Below are positions 17,429-26,616 of a stretch of DNA of 64,000 bases, piece by piece. The notes below the pieces were generated by a model. The model was not told the DNA's origin, made no database searches, and saw only the letters and a list, made by a program, of their open reading frames with translations. Source of the DNA: Aureimonas mangrovi (lineage in GTDB: Bacteria; Pseudomonadota; Alphaproteobacteria; Rhizobiales; Rhizobiaceae); contig NZ_CP059692.1 in the NCBI RefSeq assembly GCF_014058705.1, forward strand, positions 2,795,001 through 2,859,000, read 5' to 3'. The position numbers and the translations under genes are program-made. Position 1 is the first letter of the stretch, and every line of letters begins with the position of its first letter.

Positions 17429-18394
17429 ATGACGCAAGACAGACAACACAGGGTGCTAGAACTGCGACGCCGCGACGTCTTGATCGCGGGCGGCACCGCA
17501 CTCGCAACCCTCGCTCTCCCCACCATCTCGTTCGCAACCACACCGCAAACAGGAGACTTCGTCATGGCGACGATCACCACGCAGGACGGTACGGAAATCT
17601 TCTACAAGGACTGGGGTCCGAAGGACGCGCAGCCCATCGTCTTCCATCACGGCTGGCCGCTTTCGGCCGATGACTGGGACGCGCAGATGCTGTTCTTCCT
17701 CGGCGAAGGCTACCGCGTCGTCGCCTTCGATCGGCGCGGGCACGGCCGTTCCACGCAGACCGATACCGGCAACGAGATGGACACCTATGCGGCGGACACC
17801 GCCGACCTCGTGAACGGCCTCGATCTGCGCAACGCCATCCATGTCGGCCACTCGACCGGCGGCGGCGTTGTGGCGCGCTATGTGGCGCGGGCCGAGGCGG
17901 GACGCGTGGCCAAGGCCGTCCTGATGGGGGCGGTTCCGCCGATTATGCTGCAGTCGGCCTCCAACCCGGAAGGCACGCCGATGGAGGTCTTCGACGGCTT
18001 CCGAAAGGCGCTGGTCACCAATCGCGCGCAGTTCTTCAAGGACGTGCCGGCTGGGCCGTTCTACGGCTTCAACCGCGACGGGGCCGAGGTCAGCCAGGGT
18101 CTGATCGACAATTGGTGGCGCCAGGGCATGATGGGCGGTGCGAAGGCGCACTACGATTCCATCAAGGCCTTCTCGGAGACCGATTTCACGGGCGATCTGC
18201 AGGCAATCCAGCTGCCGGTGCTCGTCATGCATGGCGAGGACGATCAGGTCGTCCCGATCGCGGCCTCCGCCCACAAGGCGGTGAAGCTCCTGCCGAACGG
18301 CACGCTGAAGACCTATCCGGGCCTTTCGCACGGAATGTTCGCGACGCATCCCGACCAGATCAATGCCGATCTGCTAACGTTCTTCCGCGCCTGA
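17429..18394 (+). CDS. Alpha/beta hydrolase (non-heme chloroperoxidase/esterase type) with N-terminal Tat signal
   Basis: The catalytic part (276 residues from Met46) is an alpha/beta hydrolase of the cofactor-free haloperoxidase/arylesterase group. It has oxyanion-hole segment HHGWP, nucleophile Ser in VGHSTGG (S97 counting from Met46), acid in HGEDDQVVP (D226/227) and His256 in GLSHGMF. The longer form adds a twin-arginine signal peptide: LRRRDVL, a hydrophobic stretch and a TISFA cleavage-like end. AAGGA and GAGGG precede the long start. A second ATG at 17564 has a better AGGAG site 8 bp upstream, so cytosolic and exported forms are both possible. Substrate unknown. A GlxA regulator is divergent upstream. 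Confidence 0.85.
   Translation: MTQDRQHRVLELRRRDVLIAGGTALATLALPTISFATTPQTGDFVMATITTQDGTEIFYKDWGPKDAQPIVFHHGWPLSADDWDAQMLFFLGEGYRVVAFDRRGHGRSTQTDTGNEMDTYAADTADLVNGLDLRNAIHVGHSTGGGVVARYVARAEAGRVAKAVLMGAVPPIMLQSASNPEGTPMEVFDGFRKALVTNRAQFFKDVPAGPFYGFNRDGAEVSQGLIDNWWRQGMMGGAKAHYDSIKAFSETDFTGDLQAIQLPVLVMHGEDDQVVPIAASAHKAVKLLPNGTLKTYPGLSHGMFATHPDQINADLLTFFRA
17551..17566 (+). promoter_or_regulatory. Internal Shine-Dalgarno and start for the leaderless hydrolase form
   Basis: AGGAG (17551-17555) is followed after 8 nt by ATG (17564-17566), in frame and exactly at the usual N-terminus of cytosolic haloperoxidase homologues (MATITTQDG). This is a stronger initiation signal than that of the upstream ATG. 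Confidence 0.6.
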
Positions 18395-18413
18395 TCGCAC
18401 GCGGCACGCAAAG

Positions 18414-18442
18414 AAAAAGCCCGGCTCGCGCCGGGCTTTTTT
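18414..18442. terminator. Bidirectional terminator between the hydrolase and rpmE
   Basis: GCCCGGC (18419-18425) and GCCGGGC (18430-18436) form a stem with a TCGC loop, flanked by A5 and T6. It serves both convergent genes. Confidence 0.88.
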
Positions 18443-18466
18443 CGTTTCGACCCCGAGGTCGGCAAC

Positions 18467-18688
18467 TTAGATGCCGAGGCCCTCGTAGCGCTTCTTGAAG
18501 CGCGAGACGCGGCCGCCGCGGTCCAGAAGCTGCTGGTTACCGCCTGTCCAGGCCGGGTGGCTCGTCGGGTCGATGTCGAGGTTCATCTTGTCGCCTTCCG
18601 AACCCCAGGTCGACCTCGTCTGGTACTCCGTGCCGTTCGTCATCACGACCGTGATGGTGTGGTAGTCGGGATGAATGTTCTGCTTCAT
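18467..18688 (-). CDS. rpmE: 50S ribosomal protein L31
   Basis: This is a 73-residue L31 with the family start [10 protein letters not shown] and the conserved SHPAWTG...RVSRFKKRY. The CxxC zinc ligands of L31 type A are absent, so this is the zinc-independent form usual in alphaproteobacteria. The ATG at 18688 is the universal start; the frame extends 12 codons upstream without homology. The divergent ABC exporter begins 172 bp away. Confidence 0.96.
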   Translation of the reverse strand: MKQNIHPDYHTITVVMTNGTEYQTRSTWGSEGDKMNLDIDPTSHPAWTGGNQQLLDRGGRVSRFKKRYEGLGI

Positions 18689-18860
18689 GGGTCCTGATCC
18701 TGAACGGGCGACGTTGCGCCGCATGCCGCGCCACCGCCGGCACTCCGGGACGGAGACACCGAAAAGCCGCCGCTGGCGGCACGATCGCTTCCAAATTCGA
18801 GGGTGAGCCTATACATCACGGCCCAAAGAGGCACAAGGGCCGGCGCGGCCGGAGAATTCA

Positions 18861-20654
18861 TTGAAAAGCGAGACCGCCCGAACGCCGTCGGCAGGCAAGC
18901 TGAAACCCCTCGCCCGGCTCCTGCCCTTCCTGCGGCGCTATCGCTTTCTCGTCACCGGCGCGCTCGTCTCGCTCGTCCTCGCCTCGCTCACCGCGCTCTC
19001 GCTTCCGCTCGCCGTGCGTCGCGTCGTCGATCACGGCTTCGACACGCCCGACACGGCCTTCGTCGACACTTATTTCGCCATGCTGGTGGTTCTGAGCGTC
19101 GTCCTGGCGCTGGCCAGCGGCGCCCGATACTTCTTCGTCGTGACGCTTGGCGAGCGGATCGTCGCCGATCTTCGCCGCAGCGTCTTCGCGCATGTCGCGC
19201 GGCTTTCGCCGGCCTTCTACGACCGCAATCTCTCCGGTGAGATCGTCTCGCGCCTGACCGCCGACACGGTGCAGATCAAGTCGGCCGTGGGCGCGGCCGC
19301 CTCTCTGGCCCTGCGCAACGCCATCCTTTTCGTGGGCGCCGTCGCGATGATGGTGCTGACGGCGCCGGACCTGTCTCTGATCGTCGTCGCAGCGATTCCC
19401 TTCGTGGTGCTGCCGCTCATCGCCTTCGGCCGAAAGGTGCGCAAGCGCGCACGTGCTGCGCAGGACCGCCTCGCCGAGGCGACCGCCTATGCAGGCGAAT
19501 CGATCGCGGCCGTGCGCACGGTGCAGGCCTTCACCGGCGAAGCCGAGGCGACGCGGCGCTATGAGAGCGTCGTCGAGGAGGCGTTCGATGCCGCGAAGGC
19601 CTCGATCCGCGCACGCTCGGGCCTCACGGCCTTTGCCATCTTCACGATCTTCACCTCCGTGATCCTGGTCCTGTGGGTCGGCGCGCAGCAGGTGATCGCC
19701 GGCACAATGACGGCAGGCACGCTCGGCCAGTTCCTGCTCTACGCCGTCTTCGCGGCAAGCTCGCTCGGCCAGCTCTCCGAGGTCTGGGGCGAACTCGCAC
19801 AGGCCGCCGGCGCGACCGAGCGCTTGTCCGAACTGCTTGCCGAGCCCTCGCCCGTCCGCTCTCCGGCCGACCCGTTGGCGCTGCCCCAACGCGCACTCGG
19901 CGCGTTGCGCTTCGAAGGCGTCTCCTTCGCCTATCCGGCCGCCCCGGCGCAGACGATCGTCGAGGACCTGTCCTTCGACGTCCGGCCGGGCGAAACCGTG
20001 GCGATCGTCGGCGCGTCAGGCGCCGGCAAGTCGACGATCGTCGCGCTCATCGAGCGGTTCTACGATCCGGTCGCCGGCCGTGTCCTCGTCGATGGCGTCG
20101 ATGTCTCGCGCGTCGATCTTGAGGCGCTGCGCAGCCGCATCGCTTTCGTGCCGCAGGACGTCGCGGTGTTCGCCGCGAGCATTGCCGAGAACATCGCCTT
20201 CGGCCAGCCGGACGCTTCACGCGAGGCGGTGGTCGCGGCCGCCGTCGCGGCGCAGGCAGACGGCTTCATCCGGCGGCTCCCGGACGGTTACGACACGCTC
20301 GTCGGCGAGCGCGGCGTGACGCTCTCGGGCGGCCAGCGCCAGCGCATCGCCATCGCACGCGCGGTGCTTCGCGACGCGCCGATCCTCCTCCTCGACGAGG
20401 CGACCTCGGCGCTCGACGCCGAAAGCGAGCGCCTCGTGCAGGATGCGCTCGACGGGCTGACGCGCGGGCGCACGACGCTCGTCATCGCCCACCGCCTGGC
20501 GACGATCCTCAAGGCGGACCGCATCCTCGTCATCGACGACGGGCGGATCGTGGAAGAAGGCACGCACGCCGCGCTGATGGCGCGCGGCGGGGCCTACGCT
20601 CGCCTTGCCGCCCTCCAGTTCAACACCGAACCGGTGACGAGCGCGGCGGAATAG
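18861..20654 (+). CDS. ABC exporter, fused permease and ATPase (MsbA/multidrug type)
   Basis: This 597-residue half-transporter has an N-terminal six-helix ABC transmembrane domain (about 20-320) and a C-terminal ATPase with Walker A GASGAGKST (about 384-392), signature LSGGQRQR (about 488-495), Walker B ILLLDEATSALD and switch His in IAHRLAT. This architecture works as a homodimer and exports lipids or drugs. The start is TTG with GGAG 6 bp upstream; no ATG fits as well. It lies next to rpmE, an association often seen in Rhizobiales. Substrate unknown. Confidence 0.9.
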   Translation: MKSETARTPSAGKLKPLARLLPFLRRYRFLVTGALVSLVLASLTALSLPLAVRRVVDHGFDTPDTAFVDTYFAMLVVLSVVLALASGARYFFVVTLGERIVADLRRSVFAHVARLSPAFYDRNLSGEIVSRLTADTVQIKSAVGAAASLALRNAILFVGAVAMMVLTAPDLSLIVVAAIPFVVLPLIAFGRKVRKRARAAQDRLAEATAYAGESIAAVRTVQAFTGEAEATRRYESVVEEAFDAAKASIRARSGLTAFAIFTIFTSVILVLWVGAQQVIAGTMTAGTLGQFLLYAVFAASSLGQLSEVWGELAQAAGATERLSELLAEPSPVRSPADPLALPQRALGALRFEGVSFAYPAAPAQTIVEDLSFDVRPGETVAIVGASGAGKSTIVALIERFYDPVAGRVLVDGVDVSRVDLEALRSRIAFVPQDVAVFAASIAENIAFGQPDASREAVVAAAVAAQADGFIRRLPDGYDTLVGERGVTLSGGQRQRIAIARAVLRDAPILLLDEATSALDAESERLVQDALDGLTRGRTTLVIAHRLATILKADRILVIDDGRIVEEGTHAALMARGGAYARLAALQFNTEPVTSAAE

Positions 20655-20657
20655 GCG

Positions 20658-21683
20658 TCAGCGTTCGGTCAGCTTGAGTTCGATGCGGCGGTTGCGGGCG
20701 CGCGCCTCGGCGCTGTCTCCCGTATCGAGCGGCTGGAATTCGCCGAAGCCGGTCGCCGCCAGCCGGTTGGCCGGCACGCCCTGCTCCACGAGATAGCGCA
20801 CCACCGCCGAGGCGCGGGCGGTGGAAAGCTGCCAGTTGTCGGCGAAGCGCCCGCCGGTGATCGGCACATTGTCCGTATGGCCGTCCACGCGGATGATCCA
20901 GTTGAGGTCGGACGGGATTTCGCGGTTCAGTTCGATGATGGCGGTCGCCAGCCCGTTCATCTGTTCCTCGCCGGCCGGTTGCAGCACATCCGAGCCCGAG
21001 CCGAACAGCACCTCGGACTGGAAGACGAACCGATCCCCGACGATACGGATGTTCTCGCGATCCGACAGGATTTCGCGCAGACGCCCGAAGAAGTCCGAGC
21101 GGTAGCGCGCGAGTTCCTGCACGCGCTGGGCGAGCGCGACGTTCAGCCGGCGCCCCAGGTCGGCGATCTGCGTGCGGCTCTCGCGATCACGCCCCTCGGA
21201 GGCGTCGAGCGCGTCCTCAAGCGCGGCGATCTGCTGGCGCAGCGCCGAAAGCTGGGTGTTGAGAAGCTCGACCTGGCTGCGGGCCTGATCGGAAATCGCG
21301 CGCTCCGAATCGATCGCGCCTTCCAGTTCGCCGATGCGCGCCTGCGCGCCGGCCCCAGCGCCGGTGCCCTGATCGAGCGCGCTCTGCAGGCGCGAGCGAT
21401 CGTTTTCGGCTGAAGCGAGCGAGGCGCGAAGGGCCGCGATCTCGTCCTCGAAATCGGCGCCGCTGGCGCGCTCCAGTGCCAGAAGCTCGTTGAGCTCGGC
21501 GATCTGCGAGTTCAGCCGGCTCAGCACCGTGTCCTGCCCGGAGAGTTCGCGCGAGAGCAGGAACTGCGCGATGACGAAGACCGAAAGCAGGAAGATGATT
21601 GCCAGAAGCAGGGTCGACAGCGCGTCGACATAGCTCGGCCAGTAGTTCGTCTCCCGTGCCTTGCCGCGCTTCGACAGGGCCAT
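20658..21683 (-). CDS. OmpA/MotB-like peptidoglycan-binding membrane protein
   Basis: This 341-residue protein has one N-terminal transmembrane helix (about 18-42, LSTLLLAIIFLLSVFVIAQF, preceded by YWPSYVDA), a long coiled coil (about 50-190) and a C-terminal OmpA domain (about 215-340) with the peptidoglycan-binding motifs VDGHTDNVPI, NWQLSTARA and RNRRIELKL. The layout resembles MotB but the coiled coil is unusually long. It starts 3 bp after a TolQ/MotA-like gene, so the two probably form a proton-driven or structural complex spanning inner membrane and cell wall. No flagellar gene is nearby. Confidence 0.85.
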   Translation of the reverse strand: MALSKRGKARETNYWPSYVDALSTLLLAIIFLLSVFVIAQFLLSRELSGQDTVLSRLNSQIAELNELLALERASGADFEDEIAALRASLASAENDRSRLQSALDQGTGAGAGAQARIGELEGAIDSERAISDQARSQVELLNTQLSALRQQIAALEDALDASEGRDRESRTQIADLGRRLNVALAQRVQELARYRSDFFGRLREILSDRENIRIVGDRFVFQSEVLFGSGSDVLQPAGEEQMNGLATAIIELNREIPSDLNWIIRVDGHTDNVPITGGRFADNWQLSTARASAVVRYLVEQGVPANRLAATGFGEFQPLDTGDSAEARARNRRIELKLTER

Positions 21684-21686
21684 GGC

Positions 21687-22727
21687 TCAGCGCCGCCCCG
21701 GCTCGTTGAGCGTCGAGGAGAGCCGCTCGAGGACGCCGCGCATCTGCCGCTGCTCGCCCGCCTGGCTCTCCACGAAATCACGCAACATCTGCTGCTCGGA
21801 GCGCATGTGCTGGACGAGGCCCTGAATGCTTTCGGCGAGATTGGCCATGGCCGCACTGGTGCGCTGGCCGGAGCCCTGCTCCTGCACCAGCCGATTCAGG
21901 CGCTCCGACAGGAGATGTATTTCGTCGATGCCGCTTGGCGCGAGCGACCGCCCGGCAACCGGCACCGCGACATCGGAGCCGATATCGGTGATCGAGGACA
22001 ACCAGTCTTCGAGCTCGGTGTAGAAACGATTCTGAGCGCGCCCCACCTGCAGGTCCAGGAAGCCCAGCACCATCGAGCCGGCAAGGCCGAAGAGCGAGGA
22101 CGAGAAGGCCGTGCCCATGCCGGCGAGCGGCGCCGAGAGGCCCGTCTGGACGGAGTTCAGGATGGTCGCAGCGTCGCCGGCGCCCGGATCGAGAGTCTCG
22201 ATGGTGGCGGAGATCGAGCCGATCGTGGCCAGAAGGCCCCAGAAGGTGCCGAGAAGGCCGAGGAAGACCAGGAGCCCGATGAGATAGCGCGCGACGTCGC
22301 GGCTTTCGTCGAGGCGCGTCGCGACCGATTCGAGGATCGAGCGGACCGACGGGTTGGCGAGCGCGAGGGGGCCGCGCCGGCCACCGATCAGGGCCTGCAT
22401 CGGCGACAGGAGCACCGGCGGCTTCACGCGCTCGGCGTCCGCCGCGCCATCGCGGAAGGCATTCACCCAGCGCACCTCGCGGCGCAGCTTCAGGATCTGC
22501 CGCAGCGCCATCAGGATGCCAACGACGAGAACGCCGATGATGAGGCCGTTCAGGCCGGGATTGGTGCCGAAAGCCGAGAAGACCTGCCGCCCGAGGATCG
22601 CCGCCACGAAGCCGGCGAGCGCCAGGAAGACGAGCATCGCCCACAGGTAGACGAGCGGACTGGACAGGCGATCGGGCGCACCGCTGGCCGGGCGCCTTTC
22701 CTCGGTGGTCGAACTCAAGACCTGCAT
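21687..22727 (-). CDS. MotA/TolQ/ExbB-like proton channel family protein
   Basis: This 346-residue membrane protein has transmembrane segments near 28-48, 60-78, 147-170 and 205-225. The third and fourth match the TolQ/MotA channel signature: FLGLLGTFWGLLATIGSI and GMGTAFSSSLFGLAGSMVLGFLDLQ. A cytoplasmic helical tail follows. It is the partner of the downstream OmpA/MotB-like protein, 3 bp away. Such uncharacterised pairs occur in alphaproteobacteria; the function is unknown, with cell-envelope force generation the family-level expectation. Confidence 0.85.
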   Translation of the reverse strand: MQVLSSTTEERRPASGAPDRLSSPLVYLWAMLVFLALAGFVAAILGRQVFSAFGTNPGLNGLIIGVLVVGILMALRQILKLRREVRWVNAFRDGAADAERVKPPVLLSPMQALIGGRRGPLALANPSVRSILESVATRLDESRDVARYLIGLLVFLGLLGTFWGLLATIGSISATIETLDPGAGDAATILNSVQTGLSAPLAGMGTAFSSSLFGLAGSMVLGFLDLQVGRAQNRFYTELEDWLSSITDIGSDVAVPVAGRSLAPSGIDEIHLLSERLNRLVQEQGSGQRTSAAMANLAESIQGLVQHMRSEQQMLRDFVESQAGEQRQMRGVLERLSSTLNEPGRR

Positions 22728-22841
22728 CGGCTCCGCTTCCGCATGGTGCCGCCGACAGGGCGGCCTTGTGGGCTCGTCAAGCCCTTTTAGCCGCGCCGCG
22801 CCTCATTCTCCAGTGCCGGAGGCGTATGTATCTCGCCGAAG

Positions 22842-23657
22842 TCAGGCGCCCGCAAGGCGCGCTTTGGACGCCTTCAGGAGAAGCCCCTGCAGGGCGCGGT
22901 GCGCGAATTCGTTGCCGCAGAGGATGTCTCCGGCCACATGGTCGAAGCCGGACGCGCCCTGGATGTTGGTGACGAAGCCGCCGGCCTCGCGCACGAGGAT
23001 GGCGCCGGCCGCGAGATCCCAAGGCGAGAGCGCGCGCTCCCAGAAGCCGTCGAGCCGCCCCGCCGCGACATAGGCAAGGTCGAGCGAGGCTGCGCCGATG
23101 CGGCGCACGCCCGAGCATTCGGCCATCACGTGGCGCAGCTCGTAGAGGAAGCGCGCGTGGTCGCCCTTGCCGAGGAACGGGATACCCGTGCCGAACAGCA
23201 TCTCGGGCAGGTTCTGGCGCGCGGCAACGCGGATGCGGCGATCGTTCAGGAAGGCGCCGCCACCCTTTTCGGCCGAGTAGAGTTCGTCCTGCACGGGGTT
23301 GAAGATGACGCCCGCCACGATCTGCCCGTCGCGCTCCAGCGCGATGGAGACGGCGAAGTTCGGGATGCCGTGAAGGAAGTTCGTGGTGCCGTCGAGCGGA
23401 TCGACGATCCAGCGGTGCTGGCTGTCGCGCCCTTCGACCGTGCCGCGCTCCTCCATCAGGAAGCCCCAGTCGGGCCGTGCTCGCGACAGTTCCTGGAAGA
23501 CGATATCCTCCGCCTTTCGATCGGCGTTGGAGACAAAATCCGCCGGCCCCTTCATCGAGACCTGGAGGTTCTGCACCTCGCCGAAGTCGCGCACCAGCGA
23601 GCGGCCGGCCTTCATGGCGGCCTGCGTCATCACGTTGAGAAGGGCCGAACGGGCCAT
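22842..23657 (-). CDS. suhB: Inositol-1-monophosphatase family protein
   Basis: This 271-residue member of the lithium-sensitive phosphatase superfamily carries both metal motifs: DPLDGTTNFLHG in the middle and the C-terminal SPWDLAAGAILVREAGG, with the upstream metal-binding Glu in FLMEERG. SuhB-type proteins hydrolyse inositol monophosphates and in some bacteria also take part in rRNA transcription complexes; which applies here is not visible. It lies 51 bp after efp on the same strand. Confidence 0.88.
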   Translation of the reverse strand: MARSALLNVMTQAAMKAGRSLVRDFGEVQNLQVSMKGPADFVSNADRKAEDIVFQELSRARPDWGFLMEERGTVEGRDSQHRWIVDPLDGTTNFLHGIPNFAVSIALERDGQIVAGVIFNPVQDELYSAEKGGGAFLNDRRIRVAARQNLPEMLFGTGIPFLGKGDHARFLYELRHVMAECSGVRRIGAASLDLAYVAAGRLDGFWERALSPWDLAAGAILVREAGGFVTNIQGASGFDHVAGDILCGNEFAHRALQGLLLKASKARLAGA

Positions 23658-23708
23658 CGTGTCTCTTTCAGAAGATTGCCGCCCGCCTCGGGGGCCGACG
23701 AGGCGCCG

Positions 23709-24272
23709 TCAGTCGGCGCGGCGGACGTAGGTGATCTCGTTGGTGTCGACGACGATGCGCTCGCCGCTCTCGATGAAGGGAGGAACCATCACGCGGATGC
23801 CGTTCTCCATCATCGCCGGCTTGTAGGAGGAGGCGGCCGTCTGGCCCTTCACCACCGGGTCGGCCTCGACGATCTGCAGCGTCACGTAGTCGGGCAGCGA
23901 GATACCGATCGGGCGCTCCTCGTGGCTCTCGACCGTCACCTTCATGCCGTCCTGCAGGAAGGCGGCGCGCTCGCCCACGAAGTCCTTCTGGAGCTCGAGC
24001 TGCTCGTAGGTCTCGTTGTCCATGAAGACCAGCATCTCGCCCTCGGCGTAGAGATACTGGTAGTCCTTCTGCTCCAGACGGATGCGCTCGACCGTCTCGG
24101 AAGCGCGGAAGCGCTCGTTGAGCTTGGTGCCGTCGATCAGGTTCTTCAGCTCGACCTGGTTGAATGCGCCGCCCTTGCCGGGCTTCACGTGGTTGGTCTT
24201 CACCGCCGCCCAGAGCCCGCCATTGTGCTCGATGACGTTGCCGGGACGGATTTCGTTTCCGTTGATTTTCAT
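23709..24272 (-). CDS. efp: Elongation factor P
   Basis: This 187-residue EF-P has three beta-barrel domains. The domain I tip loop [14 protein letters not shown] carries the lysine that EpmA/EpmB beta-lysylate, so this is the modifiable Lys type. The C-terminal signature [24 protein letters not shown] is typical. EF-P rescues ribosomes stalled at polyproline. The ATG at 24272 ([11 protein letters not shown]) is the conserved start although the Shine-Dalgarno is weak; the frame extends upstream without homology. Confidence 0.97.
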   Translation of the reverse strand: MKINGNEIRPGNVIEHNGGLWAAVKTNHVKPGKGGAFNQVELKNLIDGTKLNERFRASETVERIRLEQKDYQYLYAEGEMLVFMDNETYEQLELQKDFVGERAAFLQDGMKVTVESHEERPIGISLPDYVTLQIVEADPVVKGQTAASSYKPAMMENGIRVMVPPFIESGERIVVDTNEITYVRRAD

Positions 24273-24375
24273 GGGAGAGGGTGTTCCGAGAGTTCGGGCC
24301 GCCCGAGCGGCAGCGCGCGTCGATGGCGGGAAGAACCACAACGCCCGCGCTTTTTCAACCGTGCCCCGTACCCGT

Positions 24376-25416
24376 TCAGCGCGCCTTGAAGCGGTTGGCG
24401 TCCTGCAGCGCGCGCTGCTGCATATCCTGCGGCAGGCCGCGGATGAAGCCATCGAGGCCCGGATCGGTGTTGCCCGCGCGGCGCGCGAGCACGGCCCACA
24501 TGGCGGCCGCTTGCGTGTCTCTCGGCGTGCCGATGCCTTCGCGGTAGAGATGGGCAACACGATTGATGGCGATGGCGTTGCCCCGCTCGGCCGCGCCCTT
24601 CAGCCAGCGGAAGCCAGCCAGCGCGTTCGCCTCCCCGCCCCGGCCGTTGATGAGCCAGATGCCAAGCTCGACACGCGCCGTGTCGTGCCCGCGGATCGCC
24701 GCCTCGCGCAGCCAGCGGCGCGCCTGGGTGTCATCCTGCGTCTCACCCTGCCCATAGGCGTAAAGCTGGGCGAGCGCATACTGCCCGTCCGGCACGCCAG
24801 ACTCGGCCGCCACGCGAAAGTAGCGCGCAGCTTCGGTGAAGCCGCCCGTCGGCGATGACTGGATCAGCATCTGCCCGTAGTTGAAAGCGGCCGTCGGCTC
24901 GCCGGCGTCGGCGGCCTGGCGCATCAGGTCTCGCGCCGCAGCCTCGTCGGGTGTCACGCCCTCGCCCTCGATCAGCATCATGGCGTAGCGGAACTGGGCC
25001 CGCGGCACGCCGGCCTCGGCGGCCACGCGATACCAGCGGGCGGCCTCGGCCTCATCACGCGGGACGCCGAAACCACCGGCATAGATTTCGCCGAGCAGGG
25101 TCTGCGCGGCGCTGTCGCCGAGATTGGCCAGCGGTTCGGCGATGCGAAGTGCCGAGAGATAGAGGCCGCGCTGGAAGGCGCCGTAGGCACCATCGGCCGT
25201 CGCCGGGAAGCCTTCCGCCGGCACGCCGTCGCCCGTCGGCCCCAGCGTCGGCACCGGCAGGAGGCGTTCGCCATCACGCGGCGTTTCGGCACTCCCCGGC
25301 AGCATCGGCGCCTCGCCCACGGCCCCCGACGCCGGTGCGCCCGGCGCATCCTGCGCGAAGGCGGAGCCAGCCGCAAGAAGGCCGAGCGCCAGCGCCGGGA
25401 AGGCCGCGCGCCTCAC
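24376..25416 (-). CDS. Secreted Sel1-repeat (TPR-like) protein
   Basis: This 346-residue protein has a signal peptide ([20 protein letters not shown], cleavage near residue 22-24), a Pro-rich segment and about six Sel1-like repeats (for example [19 protein letters not shown] and [19 protein letters not shown]). Sel1 repeats are protein-interaction solenoids, so a periplasmic scaffold is likely. The GTG start at 25416 overlaps the stop of the ThiE-like gene (GTGA) and has AAGGG upstream. It precedes efp and suhB on the same strand. Confidence 0.85.
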   Translation of the reverse strand: MRRAAFPALALGLLAAGSAFAQDAPGAPASGAVGEAPMLPGSAETPRDGERLLPVPTLGPTGDGVPAEGFPATADGAYGAFQRGLYLSALRIAEPLANLGDSAAQTLLGEIYAGGFGVPRDEAEAARWYRVAAEAGVPRAQFRYAMMLIEGEGVTPDEAAARDLMRQAADAGEPTAAFNYGQMLIQSSPTGGFTEAARYFRVAAESGVPDGQYALAQLYAYGQGETQDDTQARRWLREAAIRGHDTARVELGIWLINGRGGEANALAGFRWLKGAAERGNAIAINRVAHLYREGIGTPRDTQAAAMWAVLARRAGNTDPGLDGFIRGLPQDMQQRALQDANRFKAR

Positions 25417-26072
25417 TCGACAGCCCTTTGCGCATGGACCTCGTCGAGAATTTCGTTCGCCCGCGCGACGGCTGCCGCCTCCTCTCCCGGCACGCCGAAT
25501 ACCGCGCTCGAGAGGGCGACGAATTCGGCACCGGTCTGCGCGGCCGCGTTCAGGGTCGTGAGATCGGAGCCCGCCATCAGCACGCAGGGCACCTCGACGA
25601 TCCCCGCCCACCACGCGGCGAGTTCGACGTCCTTGGCGGAGGGCGCCGTGTCGGGCGCGCCGGTGAGGCGGCCGAAGAACAGATAGTCAGGCATCATCTC
25701 GCCCGCTTCCAGCGCATCGTGGCGCGTGCGAAAGCCCGAACCGCCGACGATGAGCTTGGGCGAGAAGCGCCCGATCGCCTCCTGCAGATCCTCCAGCGAG
25801 CCGCCCGAGACATGCACGCCGTCGGCCTTCACGCGGCCGGCGCAGCGCGTGTCGTCGGCCACGATCGCGGCGGCGCCCGCTTCCTGCGCGAGCGGTACGA
25901 TCGCCTCCGCATAGGCCTGGAAGGCAGCCGCGTCGCGCCCGGAGGGAGCGAGGAAGACGGTGGCGACGTCGCCGCCGGAAAGCGCTCGCGACAGGGCTTC
26001 GGGCGGCGGCGCCTCGCCTTCGGCCGAAGCGAGGACCAGTGCGAGGCGCGGGCGAATGAGATCGGTCGACAT
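25413..26072 (-). CDS. Thiamine phosphate synthase-like TIM-barrel protein (divergent ThiE)
   Basis: This 219-residue protein is ThiE/TMP-TENI-like: IVADDTRCAGRVKADGVHVSGG and DYLFFGRLTGAPDT align with the corresponding beta-strands. However the usual ThiE diphosphate/Mg motif (HLGQ-D after the DGVH strand) is replaced by HVSGGS, and the GPVF-PT segment is GRLTGA. It may therefore not be a classical thiamine phosphate synthase. It is the first gene of the minus-strand group leading to the Sel1-repeat gene, which it overlaps by 4 bp. Confidence 0.75.
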   Translation of the reverse strand: MSTDLIRPRLALVLASAEGEAPPPEALSRALSGGDVATVFLAPSGRDAAAFQAYAEAIVPLAQEAGAAAIVADDTRCAGRVKADGVHVSGGSLEDLQEAIGRFSPKLIVGGSGFRTRHDALEAGEMMPDYLFFGRLTGAPDTAPSAKDVELAAWWAGIVEVPCVLMAGSDLTTLNAAAQTGAEFVALSSAVFGVPGEEAAAVARANEILDEVHAQRAVE

Positions 26073-26198
26073 GGGGGCTCGGGGCTGCGGGCTTTGCCGG
26101 TTGCGTTGAGGCGAGACATGACAGGCTCGCGCTGCTTTTTGAAGCCCGCGCCCGACAAGGTCCGGTCAGCCGCGCGCGGGGGCGGCGCCCCTTCAACG

Positions 26199-26227
26199 AA
26201 AAAGGAGGCCGGCGCGGCCGACCTCCT
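26199..26227 (-). terminator. Terminator of the minus-strand DUF465 gene
   Basis: On the minus strand a stem formed by AGGAGGTCGGC and GCCGGCCTCCT (one wobble pair) is followed by a T tract. It separates the DUF465 gene from the ThiE-like gene. Confidence 0.7.
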
Positions 26228-26247
26228 CATCCGAATGCCATGTCCCT

Positions 26248-26418
26248 TCAGCCTTGGGTGCGAAGCCTTTCGATCTCGTCCTTGAGGACGAGCTTCTTCC
26301 GCTTCAGTTCCTGGATGTGTACATCGCTCATCGCCGGCGCCTGCCTGAGCGCCGAGATCTGTGTGTCGAGCGCCGAATGGCGCTGTTCCAACGTGGCGAG
26401 ATGGCTATCCAAGGACAT
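26248..26418 (-). CDS. DUF465 (YdcH) family protein
   Basis: This 56-residue protein is a single helical hairpin: MSLDSHLATLEQRHSALDTQ, then QELKRKKLVLKDEIERL. This is the DUF465/YdcH family of small coiled-coil proteins of unknown function. AGAGGAG precedes the ATG at 26418. A second DUF465 gene is divergent 198 bp away. The interval between them holds no other gene I can support. Confidence 0.88.
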   Translation of the reverse strand: MSLDSHLATLEQRHSALDTQISALRQAPAMSDVHIQELKRKKLVLKDEIERLRTQG

Positions 26419-26616
26419 TCCAAGCTCCTCTTGCTGACATTGCAGGCCGCCCGGCCCGGATGGACGCGGAGATGATGCGGCCGTCTCCAGACTGTCACAT
26501 AAGATGTGCCGAGACGATGGCGAGGAAGAGCACGAATTGGCTATTTTCGCCGGGGCTGGTATCGGTGCCTTGAAAACCGGCCGACAGGCCAGGCGCTGCG
26601 GGGTTGCGGGACGAAT

